Assembly: GCF_030811835.1 (NCBI RefSeq)
Contig: NZ_JAUSRO010000009.1
Span: 186,001 to 250,000 of the forward strand
DNA length: 64,000 nt
Direction: 5' to 3'
DNA from: Variovorax ginsengisoli
GTDB lineage: Bacteria > Pseudomonadota > Gammaproteobacteria > Burkholderiales > Burkholderiaceae_C
The stretch's first letter is position 1; each line of letters starts with the position of its first letter. Of this stretch, positions 26,259-35,188 are shown piece by piece. Position numbers and translations under genes: made by a program. Under the pieces are notes generated by a model, which was not told the DNA's origin, searched no databases, and was given only the letters and a program-made list of their open reading frames with translations.

Positions 26259-27669
26259 GGTGGGACTCTTTCTGCTGCAGGGCCGCGGCTGCGGCCTGGG
26301 TGCCGGCGATGCGGCCGAAGGCCGTGCCGATGCTCATGCCGACGCCGGCGGTGTAGCCCTTGCCGAGCACGTTGCCGGCCATCATTTCGCCAGCCACGAA
26401 GAGGTTGGGGCTGGGTCGGTCGCCGAAGCGCACGGCGGCGGTGTCATCCACCTTCAGGCCCAGGTAGGTGAAGGTGATGCCGGGGCGCAGTGGGTACGCG
26501 TGGAAGGGCGCGGTGTCGATGGGCCGCGCCCAATGGGTCTTGGCGGGTGTCAGCCCTTCGGTGTGGCAGTCGTCCAGCGCGGTGTGGTCGAAGCGGCCGA
26601 CGCGGCAGGCCGCGTTGTAGTCGGCAACGGTGCGCAGGAAGGTCGCCTCGTCCAGCCCGAGCTGGCGTGCCAGCGCGGGCAGCGTGTCGGCGACCGTGCC
26701 GGAGAAGACCGGCGGCATGAAGCGGCCGACCGCCTTCTGGTCGATGATGGAGTAGGCCAGCTGGCCCGGCTGCTGCGCCACCAGCCGGCCCCAGATGGCA
26801 TAGCGCTTGGGCCAGAAGTCCTCGCCCTCGTCGTAGAAGCGGCGCGCCTCGCGGTTGACCACCACGCCCAGGGACACGCAGTCGATGCGGGTGCAGATGC
26901 CGCCGTCGTAGAGCGGCGCGCGCGCGTCGATGGCCACCATGTGGCCCTGCGACGGGTCGCCGATGGCGTCGGCCCCGGCGTCGATCATCTGCTTGAGCAG
27001 CACGCCCTGGTTGAAGCGGGTGCCGCGGATCAGGAAGTTGTCGGCCGGCCATTCGCCGCGCTCGTTCTGGCCCCAGGCCTCGCGCAGCCAGGCGCGATTC
27101 GATTCGAAGCCGCCGGCGGCGAGCACGCAGCTTCGGGCGGCGATGCGTTCGCCGGCCTCGGTGCGTACCGCGATGAAGCGATCGCCGTCGAGCGCCACCG
27201 ACGCCACGGGCGTCTCGTAGCGGATCCGCACGCCCAGGCGTTCGGCGCTGCGGTAGTACGCGTTGACCAGTGCCTTGCCGCCGCCCATGAAGAAGGCGTT
27301 GGTGCGTGCCACGTGCAGCGCGCCCGACAGCGGCGGCTGGAAGTGCACGCCATGGCTGCGCATCCAGTCGCGGCAGTTCGACGACGCGCGAATCACCAGC
27401 CGGGCCAGGTGTTCGTCCGTCAGGCCACCGGTCACCTTGAGCAGATCCTGCCAGTATTCCTCTTCCGGATACGCCTCGACGAGGACGTCCTGCGGCGCAT
27501 CGTGCATGCAGCGCAGGTTGCGCGTGTGCTGCGAATTGCCGCCGCGCCAGGCCTTCGGCGCAGCCTCGAGCAGCAGCACGCTGGCTCCGGTCTCGCGCGC
27601 CATCAGCGCGGCGCAGAGCGCGGCATTGCCGCCCCCTATGACCAGGACGTCGACCTGTTCATCGCTCAT
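26245..27669 (-). CDS. tcuA: Tricarballylate dehydrogenase TcuA (FAD)
   Basis: A 474-residue flavoprotein of the succinate-dehydrogenase/fumarate-reductase fold. The FAD site is [17 protein letters not shown] near the N-terminus, with [10 protein letters not shown] shortly after. A second FAD segment, [24 protein letters not shown], lies near the C-terminus. In Salmonella, TcuA oxidises tricarballylate to cis-aconitate. A strong AAGGAGA site precedes the ATG. A 9-bp-arm inverted repeat lies just upstream, between the LysR gene and tcuA. Confidence 0.88.
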   Translation of the reverse strand: MSDEQVDVLVIGGGNAALCAALMARETGASVLLLEAAPKAWRGGNSQHTRNLRCMHDAPQDVLVEAYPEEEYWQDLLKVTGGLTDEHLARLVIRASSNCRDWMRSHGVHFQPPLSGALHVARTNAFFMGGGKALVNAYYRSAERLGVRIRYETPVASVALDGDRFIAVRTEAGERIAARSCVLAAGGFESNRAWLREAWGQNERGEWPADNFLIRGTRFNQGVLLKQMIDAGADAIGDPSQGHMVAIDARAPLYDGGICTRIDCVSLGVVVNREARRFYDEGEDFWPKRYAIWGRLVAQQPGQLAYSIIDQKAVGRFMPPVFSGTVADTLPALARQLGLDEATFLRTVADYNAACRVGRFDHTALDDCHTEGLTPAKTHWARPIDTAPFHAYPLRPGITFTYLGLKVDDTAAVRFGDRPSPNLFVAGEMMAGNVLGKGYTAGVGMSIGTAFGRIAGTQAAAAALQQKESHHAIA

Positions 27670-27707
27670 TCTTTTGTCTCCTTGTGGGTCAGGAGACTTT
27701 AGGCAGT

Positions 27708-27729
27708 CGTCCTTTCAGGCGAAAGGACG
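27708..27729. promoter_or_regulatory. Perfect 9-bp inverted repeat upstream of tcuA
   Basis: Arms CGTCCTTTC and GAAAGGACG around AGGC, a perfect palindromic hairpin between the LysR stop and the tcuA start (both minus strand). There is no T-run after it, so an intrinsic terminator is unlikely. An operator, possibly for the LysR protein, is more plausible, although the T/A spacing inside does not give an exact T-N11-A box. A weak -10-like TAAAGT follows it towards tcuA. Confidence 0.5.
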
Positions 27730-27746
27730 TGCCGGGCAACAGGTGT

Positions 27747-28673
27747 TCAGTTTTCGTGAAGACGCGCGCCGACCCAACGGCCCTCGCGCACCAGCGTGCG
27801 CGCGGTGTCTGCCATCACCACCCGGGTCGCCAGGGCGGCTGGCGACAGTTCGTCGTCCGACAGGCTGACGAGCAGGCTGCGCCGGCCCACATGGGCGTCG
27901 GTGATCTGGCTGCTGTGCACGCCGTCGTCACCTTGCCGCGCGATGGCGGCTCCGGGCTGGATCGTCGCGCCGAGCCCGGCGCGCACGGCATCCATCAGCA
28001 GGGCCAGCCCATCGATCTCGGCCACGATCCGCGGCGCGATGCGCGCACGGGCGAAGGCGGCGGTGAGCGTGGCGCGCAGGCCGTGCCCGGCGCTCGGCAT
28101 GATCAACGGCACGTCGGCCAGCTGGGCCAGCCGCACCCTGGCGCCGGCCGGCCGCTGCGCCAGCGAGGCGGCGGCAAGCACGAACAGTTTCTCGTCGAGC
28201 AGGGGCTCGATGCTCCAGCGGCGCGGCGTGGCGGTCTCGAACAGCACCGCCAGGTCGAGTTGGCGGGCCTGCAGCATGCTGGCCAGGTTGCCCGACAGCG
28301 ACTCCACCAGATGCAGCCGCACGTCCGGATAGCGCGCGCGCATGGCCTGCATCAGCGGCAGGCCGAGCACCGAGGCCGTGGTCGGCGCCAGGCCCACACT
28401 CACATGGCCCGACAGGCGCGCCTGCTGCGCCGCACGCACCGCCTCGTCGGCATGCCGCAGCGTGAGCTGGGCCTGCTGCAGGAAGGCCACGCCCGCGTCG
28501 GTGGGGCTCACGCCGGTGCTGCTGCGCTGGAGCAGCCGGGTGCTGAGCTCGCTCTCCAGACGGCTGATCTGCTGGCTCAGCGCGGATGTCACCACGCCGA
28601 GCTCGATGGCGGCGCGGCCCATGCTGCGCAGCTCGCAGACCTTCACGAAATAGCGGAGTTGGCGGAGTTCCAT
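27747..28673 (-). CDS. LysR-family regulator (TcuR-like by position)
   Basis: A 308-residue LysR protein. The winged helix-turn-helix is in the first 60 residues (MELRQLRYFVKVCE, then MGRAAIELGVVTSALSQQISRLE). The co-inducer domain begins about residue 90 (GHVSVGLAPTTASVLGLPLM). It is encoded directly before tcuA on the same strand, in contrast to the divergent layout usual for LysR genes. It is the best candidate regulator of the tcu/redox operon; which ligand it senses is unknown. The start was chosen at MELRQLRYF, the standard LysR N-terminus. Confidence 0.88.
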   Translation of the reverse strand: MELRQLRYFVKVCELRSMGRAAIELGVVTSALSQQISRLESELSTRLLQRSSTGVSPTDAGVAFLQQAQLTLRHADEAVRAAQQARLSGHVSVGLAPTTASVLGLPLMQAMRARYPDVRLHLVESLSGNLASMLQARQLDLAVLFETATPRRWSIEPLLDEKLFVLAAASLAQRPAGARVRLAQLADVPLIMPSAGHGLRATLTAAFARARIAPRIVAEIDGLALLMDAVRAGLGATIQPGAAIARQGDDGVHSSQITDAHVGRRSLLVSLSDDELSPAALATRVVMADTARTLVREGRWVGARLHEN

Positions 28674-28749
28674 GGAGAGCGCGCACCGGATCCGGCGGCG
28701 GGACATCGCAGTTGGGATGCCGATCGTAAGGGACGGGCGATGTCGGATC

Positions 28750-30576
28750 TCAGGCGCGCTTTGCTGCCAGGGCGCGAGCCTCTTGCGCCACACGCTGCGG
28801 CACTCGAATGTCGATGTCCAGCAGCATCTGCGCCATGCCCTTGCCCAGTGGGTCCATGCGCATGGAGGAGGGGCCGCCGCCGTCGAGCGCGTCGTGCACC
28901 AGCAGGTTCATAGAGGCCGTGCCGGGCAGGTGGAAACGCGTGACCTTGCCAGCCGGCAGGTGTGCGAAATAGGCTTCGACCACCGCGGGCTGCAGCTGAT
29001 CCCACAGCAGCGGCAGCCACTCGGGGCGCCGGGCGATCAGGCCGATGTTGGAGATATTGCCCTTGTCGCCGCTGCGACCATAGGCCAGGTCGATCAGGCG
29101 GACGTCCTCGGTCGGCTCGCCGGTTTCCTGCCATGCGTCGGGCGGCGTGGCCGGTGGCACCGCCTGGTCGGGCGAGCCCGGTGCGACCGCGACCGGGTGC
29201 CGCGTGCCGTCCAGAACGAAGCTGGGCTGGAGCGCATCCTTGTCCAGCAGGAACGAGAAGGGTTTGACCAGCGGCGATACGGCAGGGCGCCCGCCGCCGG
29301 GGCTCGTGGTGCCCGGTGCCCAGGAGGTGCCCGACGGCGCGATCTCGCGCGCGAACATGGCGAGCGCAGCCTTCTGGGGATGGTTTGCCACCACGCGCAT
29401 CATCACCTCGCGCCCATGGCGCGTGCGGGCGTGCGGGCCGTAGAGTGTTTCCGACCCGATGACCTCGATGTAGGTGGACGTGAAAGGCGGCAGCCCGCCG
29501 TCGCGCAGGATCTCGCTGGTGCGCTCGAGGATGGCCTCGGCCGTGCGCCGTGCCTTCTTCTCGGCGTCGATGCCGATCATCACCATGCTGCCCGCGCAGC
29601 GGAAGCCGTCGAGCTGCGTGGCAGACACCTTGTAGTGCGGCGTCGGCGCACGGCCCCTGGCCGGGCTCACGCGCACGCGGTTGTCGCCCTGCTGCACGAT
29701 CGTCACGTCGCGGAAGTCGCAACTCACGTCGGGCAGCAGGTAGGCGCCGGGGTCACCGATCTCGTAGAGCATCTGCTCGGCAACGTTGGCGGCGATCACC
29801 TTGCCGCCGGTGCCCTCGGGCTTGGTCACGACGAAGCTGCCGTCGGCGTGGCATTCGACGATCGGGTAGCCGATGTGCGCCCAGTCCGGAATGTCTTCCC
29901 AATCGGTGTGCAGGCCGCCGGTGGCCTGGCAGCCGCATTCGATGATGTGGCCGGCCAGGCTGCCGGAGGCGAGCAGGTCGTGGTCGCCGCTGCGCCAGCC
30001 GAATTCGTGCATCAGCGGGCCGAGCGTGACGGCGCTGTCCACGCAGCGCCCGGTGATCACCACCTCGGCACCGGCGGCCAGCGCCGCGGCCACGGGTGCG
30101 GCGCCCAGGTAGGCGTTGGCGCTCAGCACCTTCTCGGGCAGCGCCTCGTCGGTGAACATGTCGCGCACGCCGCGCTCGCGCAGCGCGGGCATCAGCGCGC
30201 TGACGTCGTCGCCCTCGATCACCGCGATGCGCAGCCCAATGCCCTGGGCCTCGGCCACGGCCCGCAGTGCGGCCGCGCAGCCGTGCGGGTTGATGCCACC
30301 CGCGTTGCTCACCACCTTGATGCCCTGGCGCTTGATCTCGGCGAGCACGGGCTTCATCGCGATGTCGACGAAGTCGGTGGCGTAGCCCATCTCAGGGTTC
30401 TTGGCGCGCGCCGCGGCGAGGATCGACATCGTCGTCTCGGCCAGGTAGTCGAAAACCAGGTAGTCGAGTCGGCCGCCCTTCACCAGCTGCGGTGCGGCGA
30501 CCATGCTGTCGCCCCAGAATCCCGATGCGCCGCCGATGCGGACGGTGCGACCTGCGTTGTTCGATGTGTCTGTCAT
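28750..30576 (-). CDS. atuA: AtuA-family protein (acyclic terpene utilisation)
   Basis: A 608-residue DUF1446/AtuA protein. Typical stretches are VRIGGASGFWGDS, YLVFDYLAETTMSILA, VSNAGGINPHGCA and VVITGRCVDSAVTLGPL. A C-terminal domain begins near 505 with RLIDLAYGRSGDKGNISNIGL. AtuA is required for growth on citronellol or geraniol in Pseudomonas but its reaction is not established. Its ATG overlaps the CoA ligase stop by 4 bp (ATGA), so the two are translationally coupled. This strongly marks the cluster as atu-like rather than leucine (liu) type. Confidence 0.88.
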   Translation of the reverse strand: MTDTSNNAGRTVRIGGASGFWGDSMVAAPQLVKGGRLDYLVFDYLAETTMSILAAARAKNPEMGYATDFVDIAMKPVLAEIKRQGIKVVSNAGGINPHGCAAALRAVAEAQGIGLRIAVIEGDDVSALMPALRERGVRDMFTDEALPEKVLSANAYLGAAPVAAALAAGAEVVITGRCVDSAVTLGPLMHEFGWRSGDHDLLASGSLAGHIIECGCQATGGLHTDWEDIPDWAHIGYPIVECHADGSFVVTKPEGTGGKVIAANVAEQMLYEIGDPGAYLLPDVSCDFRDVTIVQQGDNRVRVSPARGRAPTPHYKVSATQLDGFRCAGSMVMIGIDAEKKARRTAEAILERTSEILRDGGLPPFTSTYIEVIGSETLYGPHARTRHGREVMMRVVANHPQKAALAMFAREIAPSGTSWAPGTTSPGGGRPAVSPLVKPFSFLLDKDALQPSFVLDGTRHPVAVAPGSPDQAVPPATPPDAWQETGEPTEDVRLIDLAYGRSGDKGNISNIGLIARRPEWLPLLWDQLQPAVVEAYFAHLPAGKVTRFHLPGTASMNLLVHDALDGGGPSSMRMDPLGKGMAQMLLDIDIRVPQRVAQEARALAAKRA

Positions 30577-32156
30577 GGTTTCGTGCTTTCCGCGCGCAGT
30601 TGCGCCTTGTGAATCTTGCCGGCCGGTGTCAGTGGCAGCTCGGTGCGCAGCACCACCTCGCGCGGCAGCTTGTAGTCCGCGATGCGGCCGGCGCAGTGCG
30701 CCAGCACATCTGTCGCATTGAGCCCGCTGCCTTCCTTCGCCACCACGTAGTAGCGGCCGACCTCGCCGAGCACCGGGTCGGGCACGCCGACGCCGGCCAC
30801 CATCACCACGGCGGGATGCGTGGCGATCAGTGCCTCCACCTCGGCCGGGTACACGTTGAAGCCGCCCTGGATGTACATGTCCTTCATGCGCCCCTTGAGC
30901 GTGATGAATCCCCGTGCATCGACCGCACCCAGGTCGCCCGTGTGCAGCCAGCCGCCTTCGAAAGCCCGCTGGCCGGCCGCGGCGCCGATGTAGTCGCCGG
31001 TCAAGCCGAGGCCCTTGAACTGGAGTTCGCCGATCTCGCCCGGCGCCAGAACATGTCCGTCCGGCCCCGTGACGCGGACCGCCGCACCGTCGAGCGTGGT
31101 GCCGATGCTCTGCATCAGGTCGTCGTCGCTGCACTGCCAGGGCGTCATCACCAACGCGCCAGAGGACTCCGACAGGCCGTAGAGGTTCATGATCGTCGCC
31201 TGCGGCATGCGCCGCTGCAGCTGGGCGAGCAGCGTCGCATCCACGTTCGAGCCGCCGGTGATGACGAGCCGCACCGAGCCCAGGTCGACCTCCGGCGATT
31301 CGGGATGCATCAGGAGCAGCGTCAGCATTGTCGGCACGCCCACCAGGAGGGCGGGCGGGTGGCGGCGGATCATGTCCAGCACCGTCTTTGCCTTGAACAC
31401 CGGCACCAGCTCGCAACTTCCGCCCGCCAGCAGTTGCGCCAGGATGCCGCAGGTGATGCCGCCCACGTGGTTGAACGGGTTGGCGAGCTGCACCAGATCG
31501 CCCGGCCGGATGCGCGTGTGCCGCGCCTGGCCGCTGGCCGCGGCCAGCAGGCTGGCATGCGTGAGCGCACAGCCCTTGGGCCGGCCAGTCGTGCCGGAGG
31601 TGTAGATCACCATGGCGAGGTCGTCCGGCGTCATTGCGGCGGTGGCCCTTGCCAACGCATCGGGGTCGACGTGGGTATCCACCATCGCCCCGAAGGCGTC
31701 ACTGTCGATCGCCACCCGGTGGTGGAGCTCGGGAACGTTGCCGGCAATGCGCTCGAGCATCGGCAGGAAATCGAAGCCATCGACCTGGCGGGCGGTGAAT
31801 ACGGCCTTCACCTGGCTGTCGGCCAGCATGAATTCGATCTCGGCGTCGCGGTAGCGCGGGCTGAGTGCCACCACCGACACGCCGATGCGCGCGGCCGCGA
31901 AGAACAGTTGCAGCCATTCGATCTGGTTGGGCGCGAGCACCGCGATGCGGTCACCGCGCGCGAGCCCGAGCGCCAGCAAGGCCGTGGCCAGGCGCTCGCT
32001 GGCGGCGTCCATGGCGGCGAAGGAAAAATGCCGCTCGCCATCGATATAGGCGACGACCGCCGGGTGGGCGGCTGCGGCATCGCGCAGCGCGGCGTGCAGT
32101 AGCCGCAGCGGTTCGGCGAGCGCGACGGTGTGGGGGGCAGGGGTGTCGTGGGGCAT
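30573..32156 (-). CDS. AMP-forming acyl-CoA ligase (AtuH-like by context)
   Basis: A 527-residue adenylate-forming ligase. ATP loop MVIYTSGTTGRPKG, NLYGLSESSG, GWLHTGDLG, hinge GRMKDMYIQGGFNVYPAEVE, and C-terminal PAGKIHK with the catalytic Lys. It would activate a carboxylic acid to its CoA thioester. The open frame continues upstream for another 650 codons antisense to the next gene; the ATG at 32156 is where homology begins. It is the first gene after a strong match to the shared box promoter (minus arm), with no clear Shine-Dalgarno. The substrate is inferred to be a citronellate-like or other branched acid. Confidence 0.87.
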   Translation of the reverse strand: MPHDTPAPHTVALAEPLRLLHAALRDAAAAHPAVVAYIDGERHFSFAAMDAASERLATALLALGLARGDRIAVLAPNQIEWLQLFFAAARIGVSVVALSPRYRDAEIEFMLADSQVKAVFTARQVDGFDFLPMLERIAGNVPELHHRVAIDSDAFGAMVDTHVDPDALARATAAMTPDDLAMVIYTSGTTGRPKGCALTHASLLAAASGQARHTRIRPGDLVQLANPFNHVGGITCGILAQLLAGGSCELVPVFKAKTVLDMIRRHPPALLVGVPTMLTLLLMHPESPEVDLGSVRLVITGGSNVDATLLAQLQRRMPQATIMNLYGLSESSGALVMTPWQCSDDDLMQSIGTTLDGAAVRVTGPDGHVLAPGEIGELQFKGLGLTGDYIGAAAGQRAFEGGWLHTGDLGAVDARGFITLKGRMKDMYIQGGFNVYPAEVEALIATHPAVVMVAGVGVPDPVLGEVGRYYVVAKEGSGLNATDVLAHCAGRIADYKLPREVVLRTELPLTPAGKIHKAQLRAESTKP

Positions 32157-32182
32157 GGCGCGGTCGCTGGGAATGGCCCCAC

Positions 32183-32222
32183 AGCCTACGAAAAGCGAAC
32201 TGGAATGGCTTGCGCGAAGTGG
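32183..32222 (-). promoter_or_regulatory. Shared box promoter, minus arm (drives ligase-atuA)
   Basis: On the minus strand: box CCACTTCGCGCAAGCCA (from 32222), then exactly 17 nt, then TAGGCT (32188-32183). The predicted start lies about 20 nt before the ligase ATG. Its box forms a 14-bp imperfect inverted repeat with the plus-arm box, 10 nt apart, as if one regulator dimer or pair controlled both directions. Confidence 0.6.
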
Positions 32223-32232
32223 CTGTCCGCAA

Positions 32233-32272
32233 CCAGTTCCCGCAAGACCGGCCGCACCGCCCGCGCTAGCCT
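32233..32272 (+). promoter_or_regulatory. Shared box promoter, plus arm (drives acyl-CoA dehydrogenase)
   Basis: Box CCAGTTCCCGCAAGACC (32233-32249), exactly 17 nt, then TAGCCT (32267-32272). The start of transcription would be near 32279, 16 nt before the ATG, which has AGGA upstream. The -35 position is occupied by AAGACC, far from TTGACA, so an activator or unusual sigma factor is implied. Confidence 0.6.
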
Positions 32273-32294
32273 TGCATGGCACCCAGGAACCTGC

Positions 32295-33470
32295 ATGGAA
32301 TTTCTCGACGCGCCGCCGCTGCCCTTCTATTTCACGCCCGAGCACGTGCAGTTCCGCGCCAGCCTGCGCGACTTCATTGCGCGCGAGATCACGCCGCACG
32401 TCCATGCATGGGACGAGGCCGAGACCTTTCCGCGTGCGCTGTACGCACAGGTGGCCGAGCTGGGCGTACACGGACTCGGCTACCCCGAGGAATACGGCGG
32501 CACGCCGGCCGACCTGTTCTACCAGCTGGTCGTGGCCGAGGAGTTCGCGCGCTGCGGGGGTGGTGGCGTGCAGGCATCCCTCAACTCGCACAGCATCGCG
32601 CTGCCGCCGATCCTCAAGGCGGGCAGCGAGGCGATCAAGCGCCGGGTCATCCCGCCGGTGCTCGCCGGGCAGAAGATCGCGGCGCTGGCCGTGACCGAGC
32701 CTTCGGGCGGTTCGGACGTCGCCAACCTGCGCACGACCGCGGTGCGCGACGGCGACCACTACGTCGTCAACGGCGAGAAGACCTTCATCACCTCGGGCAT
32801 GCGCGCCGACTTCATCACCACCGCCGTGCGTACCGACCCGTCGGTCAAGGGTGCCGGTGGCCTCTCGGTGCTGGTGATCGACGGCGACACGCCGGGCCTC
32901 ACGCGCACGGCGCTCCGGAAGATGGGCTGGTGGAGCTCCGACACCGCACACCTGCATTTCGACCGCTGCCGCGTGCCGGTCGCGAACCTCGTGGGCGAAG
33001 AGAACAAGGGCTTCAAGATCCTGATGAACAACTTCAACAGCGAACGCCTGTTCATGTCCGCGCTGGCCTGCGGCTATGCCGAGGTGTGCCTGCAGGAAGC
33101 GCTGGCCTGGACGCGCCAGCGCACGCTCGGCGGCCGTACGCTGGCCGAGCGCCAGGTGGTGCGCCACAAGCTCATGGACATGACGCTGCGCATCGACGCG
33201 GCACGGGCGCTGCTGTACGACCTGGCCTATCGCATCGAGCACGGGCTGGCGCAGCCGTCGCAGTTGGTGGCGCGCGTCTGCCTCTGTAAAGTGCAGGCCA
33301 CCCAGGCGATGCAGTTCTGCGCCGACCAGGCGGTGCAGCTGCTCGGCGGCATGGGCTTCATGCGGGGAACGCGCAGCGAGCGCATCTACCGCGAGGTCAA
33401 GGTGATGATGATCGGCGGCGGCTCGGAAGAGGTGATGAAGGACCTGGCAGCACGCCAGTTCGGTGTTTGA
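32295..33470 (+). CDS. Acyl-CoA dehydrogenase
   Basis: A 391-residue FAD acyl-CoA dehydrogenase. N-terminal helical domain, the conserved AVTEPSGGSDVANLRTTA FAD/substrate stretch near 135-155, VNGEKTFITSGMRADF, and the C-terminal LLGGMGFMRGTRSERIYREVKVMMIGGGSEEVM. It introduces the alpha-beta double bond into an acyl-CoA. It is the first plus-strand gene of the divergent region. It differs clearly from the AtuD-like enzyme at 36899, so the two probably act on different intermediates. Confidence 0.9.
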   Translation: MEFLDAPPLPFYFTPEHVQFRASLRDFIAREITPHVHAWDEAETFPRALYAQVAELGVHGLGYPEEYGGTPADLFYQLVVAEEFARCGGGGVQASLNSHSIALPPILKAGSEAIKRRVIPPVLAGQKIAALAVTEPSGGSDVANLRTTAVRDGDHYVVNGEKTFITSGMRADFITTAVRTDPSVKGAGGLSVLVIDGDTPGLTRTALRKMGWWSSDTAHLHFDRCRVPVANLVGEENKGFKILMNNFNSERLFMSALACGYAEVCLQEALAWTRQRTLGGRTLAERQVVRHKLMDMTLRIDAARALLYDLAYRIEHGLAQPSQLVARVCLCKVQATQAMQFCADQAVQLLGGMGFMRGTRSERIYREVKVMMIGGGSEEVMKDLAARQFGV

Positions 33471-33491
33471 GACCCACGGAGACGACCTACG

Positions 33492-34301
33492 ATGAAACCT
33501 ACGATCGACGACCTGCGCGCCGAGTACGCCGAACTCGCCGGACTGGCCCGCACGCTGACGCCCACCCAATGGGCCGAGCGCAGCGCCTTCTACGGCTGGA
33601 CGGCCTGGGACGAGATCGCCCACCTGTGCTTCTTCGACGAGACCGCGCTGCTCGCGGCGACCGACCCCGAGGCGTTCGCGCGCGACACTGCCGTGCTCAA
33701 CGCACAGCTTGCAAGCGGCAAGGAGATCAGCGCGATCGCCCGCGACAAGTACCGGCCTCTCGACGGTGCCGCGCTGCTGGCCCGCTGGGAGCCCACGTCG
33801 GCACGGCTGGTCGATGCGCTGGCCGCACTCGACCCGAAGGCGCGCCTGCCCTGGTACGGCCCCACCATGAGCGCACGTTCGTTCGCCAGCGCCCGCCTGA
33901 TGGAGACCTGGGCGCACGGCCAGGACGTGTGGGACGTGGTGCGCCGCCGCCGGGCCGCGAGCGATCGCCTGCGGCACATTGCGCACATCGGCGTCACCAC
34001 CTTCGGCTGGAGCTTCGTCAATCGACAGCGGAAGGTGCCCGAGGTGGTGCCGTACGTCGAGCTGCAGGCCCCCGGCGGCGGCGCGCCCTGGACGTGGGGC
34101 GACCCGGCCTCGCCGGAACACGTGCGCGGCACGGCGCTCGATTTCTGCCTGCTCGTCACGCAGCGCCGCAACCTGGCCGACACGGCGCTGGTCTACAGCG
34201 ACGGCGCGGCGCGCGCGTGGCTGTCGATCGCGCAGTGCTTCGCGGGCGAGCCGGCCGATGCACCCGCGCCCGGTGTGCGCAAGGTGGCGTACCTCGATTG
34301 A
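33492..34301 (+). CDS. TIGR03084-type protein (DinB/maleylpyruvate-isomerase-like fold)
   Basis: A 269-residue protein with the features of the TIGR03084 family: YGWTAWDEIAHLCFFDE near residues 35-50 and MSARSFASARLMETWAHGQDVWD near 130-150. His residues in these two places are the likely metal ligands of the DinB-like fold. No enzyme activity is established for the family. It starts 21 bp after the acyl-CoA dehydrogenase and overlaps the next gene by 4 bp, so it is a true member of this operon. It has no counterpart in the classical Pseudomonas atu cluster. Confidence 0.75.
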   Translation: MKPTIDDLRAEYAELAGLARTLTPTQWAERSAFYGWTAWDEIAHLCFFDETALLAATDPEAFARDTAVLNAQLASGKEISAIARDKYRPLDGAALLARWEPTSARLVDALAALDPKARLPWYGPTMSARSFASARLMETWAHGQDVWDVVRRRRAASDRLRHIAHIGVTTFGWSFVNRQRKVPEVVPYVELQAPGGGAPWTWGDPASPEHVRGTALDFCLLVTQRRNLADTALVYSDGAARAWLSIAQCFAGEPADAPAPGVRKVAYLD

Positions 34302-35167
34302 CCGGCCAGGCTGTCACGCTGGCCCTGCAACCGGGCATCGATGCGGCGCTGGCGGCCGTGCGGCGCGGCAGCGGCGAGCGCTGCCTGTCCGACCATGCCT
34401 TCTCCAACCTGTACCTGTTCCGCGCGGCGCACGACTACCGCGTCCTGCCCGGTGCCTGGCCCGGCGTGGCCGGGCGCACCTACGACGGCGCACGCCATTT
34501 CATGCCGCTGTTCGACGTTGCCACCGCACCGGTGGACGTGCTGCGTGCGCTGATCGCGGCGCATGGCTGTCTCTACCCGGTGGCGAGCCGGCACGTCGAG
34601 GCGCTGTCGCGCACGGACTTCGCGGCCACCCAGTCCGAGAACGACGCGGACTACCTCTACGCCGCCGCGACGTTTCGCGATTACCCCGGCCGGCCGCTCG
34701 CGAAGAAGCGCAACCTGGTGCGCCAGTTTCTCGCCGGCCATGCGCCGCAGGCGGTGCCGTTCGACGCGTCGTTGGCCGACGCCGCTCGCCAGGTGCTCGG
34801 CGGCTGGATGACGCACAAGCGCAAGGGCGAGGGCGAGGCTGACCAGCACGCCTGCCTCGAAGCCATCGCGCATGCGGCGCGCTTTGGGCTGGAGGGCTTC
34901 GTGCACTTCGACGGCAAGCTGCCCATCGCCTTCCTGCTGGCCCAGGAACTGCAGCCCGGCGTGTTCGCCGTGCGCTTCGCCAAAGGGCTGGACAGCCATG
35001 TCGGCGTCTACCCGTTCATGTTCCAGCACTTTTGCCGGCAGTTTGCGCGGCCGGTGCATTGGCTCAACTTCGAGCAGGACATGGGGCTGGCGGGCTTTCG
35101 CCGCAGCAAGCGTTCGTACCGACCGAGCGCGCTGCTGCCCAAATGGCGCGTGACGCTGAGCGGTTGA
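34298..35167 (+). CDS. DUF2156 / LPG_synthase_C (GNAT-fold) protein
   Basis: About 289 residues. SDHAFSNLYLFRAAHDYRVL near the N-terminus and ENDADYLYAAATFRDYPGRPLAKKRN in the middle are the hallmark of the C-terminal domain of phosphatidylglycerol lysyltransferases (GNAT-like). Family members transfer acyl or aminoacyl groups. The most likely start is a TTG at 34298 that overlaps the previous stop (TTGA). It lacks the membrane part of MprF, so it is a soluble stand-alone domain. Its role in an acyl-CoA operon is unknown. Confidence 0.7.
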   Translation: MTGQAVTLALQPGIDAALAAVRRGSGERCLSDHAFSNLYLFRAAHDYRVLPGAWPGVAGRTYDGARHFMPLFDVATAPVDVLRALIAAHGCLYPVASRHVEALSRTDFAATQSENDADYLYAAATFRDYPGRPLAKKRNLVRQFLAGHAPQAVPFDASLADAARQVLGGWMTHKRKGEGEADQHACLEAIAHAARFGLEGFVHFDGKLPIAFLLAQELQPGVFAVRFAKGLDSHVGVYPFMFQHFCRQFARPVHWLNFEQDMGLAGFRRSKRSYRPSALLPKWRVTLSG

Positions 35168-35188
35168 GCGCCCCGGATAGCGCGACAG

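Noticed and set aside
32157..34121. N-terminal extension of the CoA ligase by about 650 codons
   Set aside because: The extension is antisense to two real genes and lies beyond the promoter. Ligase homology begins at the ATG at 32156.
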